The translations under genes and the position numbers were made by a program. This document shows, one piece after another, positions 26,416 to 35,000 of a DNA stretch of 64,000 nt. Positions within the stretch are counted from its first letter, which is position 1, and the number at the start of each line of letters is the position of its first letter. The stretch is from positions 1-64,000 of the forward strand of contig CAMKNA010000003.1 of assembly GCA_946414075.1 (NCBI GenBank), given 5' to 3'. The notes under the pieces are model-generated. The model was not told the origin of the DNA and searched no databases. It worked only from the letters and a program-made list of their open reading frames with translations. The DNA is from an uncultured Fibrobacter sp. (GTDB taxonomy: Bacteria; Fibrobacterota; Fibrobacteria; Fibrobacterales; Fibrobacteraceae).

Positions 26416-26503
26416 AAGCTATTTTAAATCGGACGGGAAACTGGGTTTCCGGGTTTAGGGAGATGTACACGCCCCATTTCTCGTCGTAGGGTGTTTTTTG
26501 CTT
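26416..26503 (+). promoter_or_regulatory. Pilin operon 2 promoter and structured leader
   Basis: Same layout as at operon 1: AGCTATTTTAAAT, then GGACGG, hairpin GGAAAC-tgg-GTTTCC and GTAGGGTGTTTTTTGC before the ATG. The middle section differs (GAGATGTACACGCCCC here), while the borders are kept. Confidence 0.45.
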
Positions 26504-26660
26504 ATGAATAGAATTTTGAACATGTTAAAGAACTGCCGTTTTATGCGGGATGTGCATGGCAAGGCCGGCATGACGCTCACGGAGGTAGTGCTGGTCGTCG
26601 CCATCATGGGCATTCTCTCGGGCATGGGCGTCTCGAGTTTCCAGAGCGCCATCGCCAACG
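26416..26660 (+). repeat. Inverted repeat arm, pilin promoter and start, right copy
   Basis: Opposite-strand counterpart of 23640-23881; shares the promoter, the hairpin leader, the TTTTTTGCTTATGAATAG start region and the pilin N-terminal codons. Similarity fades upstream of the promoter, next to the recombinase stop. Confidence 0.8.
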
Positions 26661-27091
26661 CCCGTACCAAGGATGCCGCCTACAATGTGACCGCCTTCAT
26701 GGAAAAAACGGCGAACGAAGCACGCCGGTTGAGCACCACGCTGTGCGTGCAAGTGGCTTCGGGCAACACAAGAAAATTGTTGACCTTCAGGTCCTCCTGC
26801 CCTGCGAATGCCGGACAGGATACAAGAATTGACAGTCTCGTGTTGGAAGGCGCGAGCAGAATCATTAACAGCGATGTTCCCAGTGCTTCGCTCATTGGTA
26901 GCGTCAATTTCGCCTCTACCGGTGCCGAGTTCACCCCCAGGCAGGGCCTTTCTGCGGCACCCAACAAGGGATTTTTTGTGATTCGGTATGGCAATAGTGA
27001 TGTCTATGGAGCTGCGTCCAAGCAGGACAAGCAGAACTCGTTCGTGCCCTTATTGAAGGTCTCGACCGACACTGATTGGGCCGGGATCTAG
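26504..27091 (+). CDS. GspH/FimT-like minor pilin, operon 2
   Basis: 195 residues, homologue of the operon 1 gene at 23218-23793. The leader and helix (KAG before MTLTEVVLVVAIMGILSGMGVSSFQSAIANARTKDAA) are nearly identical; the globular head keeps the pattern (EGASRIINSD, FASTGAEFTPRQGLSAAPNKGFFVIRYGN) but has changed in many positions. It should start tip assembly of a second pilus version. The start codon is equally uncertain as in operon 1. Next gene 10 bases downstream. Confidence 0.78.
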   Translation: MNRILNMLKNCRFMRDVHGKAGMTLTEVVLVVAIMGILSGMGVSSFQSAIANARTKDAAYNVTAFMEKTANEARRLSTTLCVQVASGNTRKLLTFRSSCPANAGQDTRIDSLVLEGASRIINSDVPSASLIGSVNFASTGAEFTPRQGLSAAPNKGFFVIRYGNSDVYGAASKQDKQNSFVPLLKVSTDTDWAGI

Positions 27092-27101
27092 GAGAGGGAC
27101 G

Positions 27102-27623
27102 ATGCACACAGAATGCGTAAACCCAACAGCAAAGCGATTCCGCCGCAAACGCGGGATCGGCATTATGGAAATCGTGATCGCGACAATGGTGCTCGGGATT
27201 CTCTATATGGCGGTGTCCAACCTACAGAAGGGTAACCGCGAAGCCCTGTTGCGCATTCGTGGGCGCGACGGAGCCATCACCGTGGCCCAAAACATCATTG
27301 ACAGCCTGGGAACGCTCGGAGTTTCGCATTTTTCGGACATTGCTCTTCCTAAGGACGAATTTGGAAACTTGCTACCCCTGGACACCATTAAGGTGGATAG
27401 GATTTGGCTTGCACAGGCTGGCCTGGGTCAGGATAGCATCGTCGTTCCGTACACAGCCCTGGTCACAGTGTCTCCCGACAATACCTATAGGGCGGCTACT
27501 ACATCCATGCTTCTGGGCGAAGACAGCCTACTCCATGTGTTTGCTAAGCAGGTGAATGTGACCGTCAAATGGCCTTTCAAGGGCGACACCATGTCCATCA
27601 CCGTCTCGGGGGTAATCAGATGA
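27102..27623 (+). CDS. PilV/GspI-like minor pilin, operon 2
   Basis: 173 residues; basic leader RFRRKRGIG cut before IMEIVIATMVLGILYMAVSNLQKGNREALLRIRGRDGA, the same as the operon 1 partner. The head (about 55-173) is shorter and lacks the Cys pairs of the operon 1 copy. It ends with a similar strand (VNVTVKWPFKGDTMSITVSGVIR). AGGAGAGGGACG gives a strong ribosome-binding site, and the stop overlaps the next ATG (ATGA). Confidence 0.8.
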   Translation: MHTECVNPTAKRFRRKRGIGIMEIVIATMVLGILYMAVSNLQKGNREALLRIRGRDGAITVAQNIIDSLGTLGVSHFSDIALPKDEFGNLLPLDTIKVDRIWLAQAGLGQDSIVVPYTALVTVSPDNTYRAATTSMLLGEDSLLHVFAKQVNVTVKWPFKGDTMSITVSGVIR

Positions 27624-29044
27624 TTAGGCAAAAGAGCGGTTTCACCTTGATGGAGCTCCTGGTCTACATGTCCTTGTTGAGCGCCATCGTTTTGATTGCG
27701 GGGCGGGCGTTCTCCGACTCTACCAAGTTCCGCGTGCGCACACAGAACATGCTCCGAGCCACACAGGAGGCAGAGAATGTGGCTGTGCTTCTCAAGTCTG
27801 ACATCTCCCAAATGGGCGCGAAAAGTTCGGTGAATGCAGGAGCTCCCGCAGGTGGCGTCTCGGTTGGCGACAACTTTAGCCTTATCTACGATTCCGTGTA
27901 CATTGCGCCGGCGGCCGCAACAAAGGATTCTTCTTCTTTCCTGTTGATTTCTACGGAGAATTCGGATTTTGACAGCCTGTTCATCCGCTATGTACGCTAC
28001 GACAACCAGGGACACTTCGTCGCAGTGGAGGAAGCCCACTGGTATGTAGAAGCCAATGTCCTGAAACGGGCCTGCCGTACACTCGCGGGAGAACCCGACA
28101 CGGCCATGTGCAAGAAAGAGACTCGAGCCAGCGCCAAGGACCATGCGGTGACTGTCGCTTCGGGAGTGAGACAATTCAAGGTACTTCCGGCTAGACCAAG
28201 CGCGCTTGTGGGCGAAGAACAGCTGTTCCCGCCGTCTGGCGGGGACGAATTCAGGCTTGTCCCTAGGAAAAATGACGAAGGGTATGCGAATCTGTATGTG
28301 GCAAACGAGTCTGGCATAGCCAACAGCGGAGGCACAGGACAGAGATTAGGCGGATCCTCCGGACCGTTTTTTTCAAATTACGATAATGCGAACCAGCAGA
28401 TTCTGACCACTGGGCAAAAGGTGAACGAGCTTATTGCCATCGATAACGACAATAGCGATTCCCCGTGGCGCAGTCTCTGTGCGGTTCGGGGTGGCAACTA
28501 CAACGGACGCATCCGCCTGTTGCCGAAAACGGAGTACGAGCTTTCCTTCAATATGCCGCTACCTTCAAGCAACACGGATAGGAGCCTCCTTTTCGTACCA
28601 GGAAAAGATCACATGTCAGTTGGGTTCCGGAGCTATGAAACCGGAGAGCCCCCCAAGAAAGGCGAAGGTACGAACACGGTGCAGCTGATTGACGACTTTA
28701 TGTTCTTCCCGCCACTAGATGCCAACAGGGGTGACGGAAGGCGAGTCATGCGCTTTACTGTTCCAGACACCATAGACAAGGTGTGCATCTCCTTTACCTT
28801 TGCATGCTATTCGCCTCTGGTGTCGCAGGGGTCATTGACCATCGAAAAGCTGAAGCTTCGTAAGGTGCCGACCGCGAACTACGATTTCCAGGAAGGTTAT
28901 ACTCCGAACGATGTGGACAAAAAGAATATCAAGGCAATGAAGGTGTTCTTGCAGGTTGCCCGTGGCGGAAAGAACGGACACAAGGGCGAAGCGGACTCTC
29001 TCATTGTAGTGGTTCCCACCCCAAGCAATGGACCACGCGACTAG
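27620..29044 (+). CDS. PilW-like minor pilin, operon 2
   Basis: 474 residues; leader MIRQKSG before FTLMELLVYMSLLSAIVLIAGRAFSDSTKF, Glu5 present. The start at 27620 is taken because of the ATGA overlap and the canonical leader. The C-terminal extension (ELSFNMPLPSSNTDRSLLFVPGKDHMSVGFRSYETG ... CISFTFACYSPLVSQG) matches the operon 1 homologue and is likely a carbohydrate-binding-like sandwich added to PilW. It is followed 9 bases later by giant gene 2 with AGGAGGG. Confidence 0.8.
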   Translation: MIRQKSGFTLMELLVYMSLLSAIVLIAGRAFSDSTKFRVRTQNMLRATQEAENVAVLLKSDISQMGAKSSVNAGAPAGGVSVGDNFSLIYDSVYIAPAAATKDSSSFLLISTENSDFDSLFIRYVRYDNQGHFVAVEEAHWYVEANVLKRACRTLAGEPDTAMCKKETRASAKDHAVTVASGVRQFKVLPARPSALVGEEQLFPPSGGDEFRLVPRKNDEGYANLYVANESGIANSGGTGQRLGGSSGPFFSNYDNANQQILTTGQKVNELIAIDNDNSDSPWRSLCAVRGGNYNGRIRLLPKTEYELSFNMPLPSSNTDRSLLFVPGKDHMSVGFRSYETGEPPKKGEGTNTVQLIDDFMFFPPLDANRGDGRRVMRFTVPDTIDKVCISFTFACYSPLVSQGSLTIEKLKLRKVPTANYDFQEGYTPNDVDKKNIKAMKVFLQVARGGKNGHKGEADSLIVVVPTPSNGPRD

Positions 29045-29053
29045 GAGGGAAAC

Positions 29054-32000
29054 ATGAAGTTTGGAATGAAAAACGAGAAACACGCAATGAGAAAATCCGG
29101 TGTATCCATAATCACCGTGCTACTGTTCATGTTGGTGGCCACCATCGCTGCCACGGCCACCTACAAGTGGATTACCAGTGAAGGCCGTTCTAGCGCAAGC
29201 CGCCTGCGGCAGAGCGAAGCCTACCAGAGTGCCATTGCGGGTATCGAGAATACCCGAGCCTGGATGACATTCCACGCCAACGATGTGGGCGCGCTTGTCC
29301 GTCAGTATTTGGTGCAGTCTACGCCGCGCAAGCCCATAAATCTGGACAGCCGTCTCCGTTCTTTTCAGCGGGCGGGCCAGGACTACCATGTTTGGCTTAC
29401 AGGCGTGAATGTCGAGAATTCCTCTTTTAAGTTGAAAATTCTTTCTAGTGGTGAATCCCCCAATGGGTCACGCCACAACGAAAGCGCCATCTTGAATGTG
29501 GACGGGCTTTACCAGGTCACGATTCCACAGATACAGCACCATTCAACCATCAAATTCAACTACGCTTATTACGGCGGCTCCTATAAATCCCGTGGAGCAG
29601 TTACAATGACATCTGGGGTAGTAAACGGGAACTGGGAAGGAAACCCGCCAACCACAGAAAGAAACTGGGTTGTGACGGGAAATGTTACACTATCCGGAAA
29701 TGACCTGACAGTGGGACAGACAGCCTGTATTGGTGGAAACGCATCCATTCAGAACGCGGGTATCACGACGACGGACCTCTATGTAGGGGGGGATTTTAGT
29801 GGAGTTATCAAGAAAGCTTCTGGCAATGTTTACTTTAACGGGGATGTCAAGCAAGAACAAACGGGAAAAATGAATATTGATGGGAGCGTCACCCTAAACG
29901 GTTTTTACGAGTCGCTCCAAGACAACGATAGCCATGGTTCCTTGATAAAAGGGAACCTTTGTGTCGATACTGCAGGAGCGGTCGTTGCTAGCGGGATTGC
30001 AAATGGTGTTGGGGGTACATTCCAGGTGAACGGGAATGTGTGGATGCCAGGTTCCCAGAATGTGTGGTATGGTTCGATAGATAGGTCTGGTTGCATGTGC
30101 AACATATATTCGAAAGCATATCCCACTGAAGGTCAGCTGCTTCGGACTGAGTCCTGTACAGGAAGTTGGGATCAATATCCAGAAAAGGGGGTGCTCATTG
30201 GCTGCGCGAGTAAACGACTGACCGCATCCAGTGACGACATAAGCTCTATTGAGTCTTCCTATGGCAAGATTATTCTCGGTGATTCATCATCGAAAGTCTA
30301 TATCCGCGGTGCCATACGGTCTTCAGCATACAACAGCAACTATGCTAATAGCAACGGCACCAATCGAAAAATCACTGAAAACAGCAACTACAAGAAAAAC
30401 TGCTCAGCGAAAATTTCCTCGAAAGATTATTGGAAAAAAGCGGTGTATCCTGAAGTGGGAGAAAAAAGATTTCCATCTGATGAAAAAGACATTTGTGGAA
30501 GTTGGAGCGAACTTGACTGGCCTCTTGGAGCTAGTGCCTATCAGTCGGTGTATACAGATGGCTGGGGTCCATGGGGTGGAAATTCCTACTGGCCTTACAA
30601 ACCAGCGGTCACAGAAGCCAGCGACAAGTATTCAATATTTTCCAGTGGTTCGGATGTAGTAACCTTTGGCCTATACAACCTACAGAATTGGAAACAGTTT
30701 TCTGGAGATTATACTTATGGGAGAAGAACAATCCATTTGGAGTGTACAGACTATTGCAAACCAGGTCCTGGAGAATGGTATAACTTCGGTTCCGGCGATG
30801 TTCACTCAAGGGATTTTTCCCTTGTCCAAAATGAAATAAACAACAGGTTTGTTTCGCCGACACAGATTGGGGCCTACATGGTGGGAGGAGACATTTTCTA
30901 CAATCCGATTACCGGCGCCTACAACGGCTATAATTACGACATGGACGCTGGAAAGGCGACTGGGTCCCCATACTGCAAGAAAAACAGTAGCGATACATAT
31001 CGCCCGACTTGCGGCACGACTCCATGGTTCAAGTCCAGTGGCACAGTGTCAAGTTCTACGGATCTCGAAAGGGAATTCACTTGTGCCGAAAATGTGGAAA
31101 GCGACTGTCACGAGATTTGGGGGGACCCTGCCGATGGTTGTGACGATTCTCATTATTTTGTTGCCGACCCCCTGATTACAGCCTACAACGACTACGAGCC
31201 CTATTCAAGGAATGGTTGCGCCAACAGCATCCACAATTGGAACAAAGACACCTTTGACAGCCTTCTCAACTGGTGTTGGGATAAGAACATCAAGGACACT
31301 TCTCTTCGTAAAACGAATCTTTACAACGACTACCTGGTGGTGCACATTACAGGAAGCGCCCCTGGAGACAACTACGACGCAAATTCACGAGAGGGCCTTA
31401 AAGGCAAGTTCATCATCATCGTAGACAATATTTTGAAGGCAAATGCAATACCCACCACAGCCGACGCAGATTCAAGGATTTTCCTTTTACTTGAAAAAGG
31501 TGCCGTAAATTTGCAAGGTGATGCGAACCATGTCTTTATTTACCATAAAGAAAGCAATGGCCGATCTAACAGCATCGACCTAACGGGAACGCTATACTCG
31601 CCGGCGGCAGCCTGTGCTACAAATGATTTTAACGGCGGAAAACTGACCTACGATTCGCTCTTGATCCAAGACTTGACCGATGCAGGTATCATCTGTCAGA
31701 GCGACGGTAACGGAGGATGCGCCCCTGCTGACACCTCAGAAGGCGAAGGCGGCAGTGGTCCTACAACTGCAGCCGTCGTCGACGGCGGCAAGGATGGCTA
31801 CTACATCTCTATGGCCCCGCAATTGAGCGTATCTGTAGAGACCCAGTACGAAGCCAAAGAATCTGTACCCGCAGGCGGCAATACCGTAGCTGCCCTAAAC
31901 CCTTCGTTTATTGTATTGCCCAGAGTCATCCACTTACCGAGAGACCCCTATGGTACACTTTCTGATTATTACAATGTTATTCCTTTGAATGGTTCCACTC

Positions 32001-35000
32001 TTAAACAGGAAGATGTCTCGGTTCAGTGCCAAACTGGACTTCCCACATCGGGCAATCTCTACAGCGAAGGCGTTCTATTGGACGAAAAGGTCTACAAGTG
32101 TGAAGCCAGCGCAACCAACTACGCCAAGGTCCCGTTCTGGGTCGCCGTCAGCAAGACCCTGAGAGGAACTCCGCAGGTTTCGTTCGTTGAAGTCGTGCAG
32201 GAAATGTCCCCCACGGGACACGCCGAGATACACGCAAACATTCCTGCTCTCACCAGCGGTACAAAGGTCCTTATCGCGTGCCCCGATATGCCTGAAGGCT
32301 GGAGCTATACGATGAACGAGGATTACGACCCCCATATCACAAGCAACGGAACTTGCTCATTCGATTTCGGCGGAGCAAGCGGAGAGTTGAAACTATTTGA
32401 CATCAACACCAATGCGGCGAGCAACGGGACCGTCGTATTCCAGCTGATGCCCAGTGAGGGGTACGCCATATCGAGCCCCTTCACCTCGGAACTCCATGTG
32501 GCAAACCTGGCCTATGTCAGCCGTGTGGCTCCTTCAGCAGAAGATATCGACGCCTATTGTGAAACGTACCCCGAGGACTGCCCTGAAGCAGGCCACCGTG
32601 GTGATGATGAATGGCCGAACTGCATAAGGTCTGGTACGCCGGACACCATCAGCTGGGTAAAGCCTTCGGCAGGTCTTGTCGCTACTGTCGACACCAACGA
32701 TTCATGGAGCGTCTCCGCAGGAGGCGCCGGGCTACTGACTCTCATCGAGGACAACCCCATTGAGGGCTGCGTGGTTATCATCCCAATGGATTCCAATACT
32801 CTTAGCCGAGACACCATCAGGGCAGAGCGCACCTATACGCTCAGGGCTATCGCCAAGGCGAAAAAGAGCTCTATCAAGGTGGGCTTTACAGGCGAGGTAG
32901 GGGCAGGAAAGAATCCATATGTAGTCATCAACACGGACACCCACAGCAAAACTTGCTACTACGACGATTACAAGGACAGTATCCCCAAAGCATGTACCAT
33001 GGACCTGTACAACGGCGAGACTGTAAATGTCTTTATTGAGAAAAGTAGTGGCGAAAACAAGAACTTCAACTATTGGAAATGCGAAAACAACGGGGGCAAT
33101 ACATGCCCCACAACAGAGCCCATCACCAGCGGTGAGTACCCGGACTTTACCATAAAGGACAACAATGCCATTATATACGCTCACTTCGGCGAGGTGGATG
33201 AGCACTGCTTCTTTGACGAATTCAAGCAGGGCAGCGTGGAATGCGGTGGAGAGAACACGAAATATTGCATCGACAAGTGTGGCAATGGGGCAAACGATGT
33301 ATGCGTGAGCGCCATCACTGGAGGAAGCTACGCTAACTCCAGGTGGCACCTGGTTGAAGGCTCTCTAAATGACATCGAAGATTCCTACGAATGCATATCC
33401 ATAGACAACGCGGTCTCCAGAAGCAGCAACCGTTCGAATCGCGGTGCCGTCAAGGTCATGAGTACCACGAGGCCGGGTCTCCGCGGAACCCTCAAAGCCC
33501 TGGTGCAGCTGCCCATGGCCACATCGAGTTATGGGAAAACTTCCGCGAACATCGCAAAATCCGGATTCCTGCTCCACTCCAATGCCGCCGGGACTGAATT
33601 CCTGATGTTGAATGTGTTCGCCAATTCCTCGGGCTACTTGGAGGCAAATCTTTGTCCCAATGGCGGGAGCGAAAACTGCATCTCTACGACACCCAAAAGA
33701 AACGGTTCCGAACTTTCAGTGTCGCCTTCCTCCATGGTGATGGTGGAGGCCACGCTTTCAGACTCCAACACGCTGGAATTGACCGTGTTCTCCGGCAATT
33801 ACTATGGAAAGCCGAACACATACACCAGTTCGATTAAGCTGAGCGATCTTCCCAGCGCTCTCAGAGACCGTGCCCACGAATACATCGGATTCAGCATGGC
33901 CGACCCGAACTTCAAGATTTACGGTATCGGCTGGAGCAGTAACGATTACGGCGCCGACAAGTGCTGGGATACCTATCCGACGGTCAAGTGCTCCTTCGCT
34001 GCCGTGGCAAGTGGCGGAGTTGTCCCCACCGGGACCAATGTGGAACCCTGGCTTGGACATTCCGGGTGGTTCGACAGCAAGAGCTGCACACCTGAGTATT
34101 ACTACTACAATGGCACGGATGCGTGCGGTGGGCAGGCAGGTACGGAAAGTGAGTGCCCGAGCACTGGGTACTACTTTAGCAATGATGGTGCCGGGCAGCA
34201 TGGCTACCGCGACATCAACGGGGTGGATGTCAAGGCGGCCAGGGCCTGGTTAAGCTGCCTTAATGCCGACGAGCAGGCGGTAGCCTGGTCTGCGGGTACA
34301 GAAACGCTCCGGGCCCATTGTGGCTTGTTCTGGACAGGTTCGCTCACGGAATGCGTGAACCATACTGACTTTGGAACACTCGCCACCGTCGGCACCGGGT
34401 TGGATGGGACTCTCACCCTAGTTGGCTCGGCTAACCTGCGCGGCTCCAAGCTGAACATCTCTCTCGAAAATCCGAACAGCAACGAAGTAGAAGTGTGGCT
34501 CATTAGCGCAAACGCCACCTGGGGCGCAGACGACTTCGCAAGCACCCCGGTACGGTTCACCGGTACCAGCGCAAGCTTTGATGTAGTGGAAGCTTTCGCC
34601 ACAGGCGCTCAGGGCTTTGACCCTGAGCATGTGAAGCAAGTAGTGGTCAGGAACCATGGCGACTACAGCGTGACCAATGTCTTGGTCTCCGCCGCTTGTA
34701 AGAACGCCGTGGGCATTTCAAACTGCTCAGTTTCGTACAACGCCGTGGCGGGCAAGTGGGAGGTCTCAGCTGATGTGAGCAACAGCAGTAAAGTTTCCTC
34801 CTATAAGGTGGAAGGTGAAGTAAACTCCACAGCCGTGGTTTCCGCGACCTCCCCCTCGGAGTGGGCAGCAGATCGGGCAACCTGGAAAATAACGGATAAT
34901 CCATATGGCTCTTACCAGGGCGCAACATTTGAATTTACAGCGTCCGTCACCAACACGAACAACCAAACCTTCTCGACAGGTTGCGGTAGCGTGACCATTG

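Noticed and set aside
23794-26503. Pilin leaders as cyclic-di-GMP riboswitches
   Set aside because: GGAAAC/GTTTCC stems and G-rich stretches invite the idea, and pilus genes are typical targets, but the conserved GEMM core was not found.
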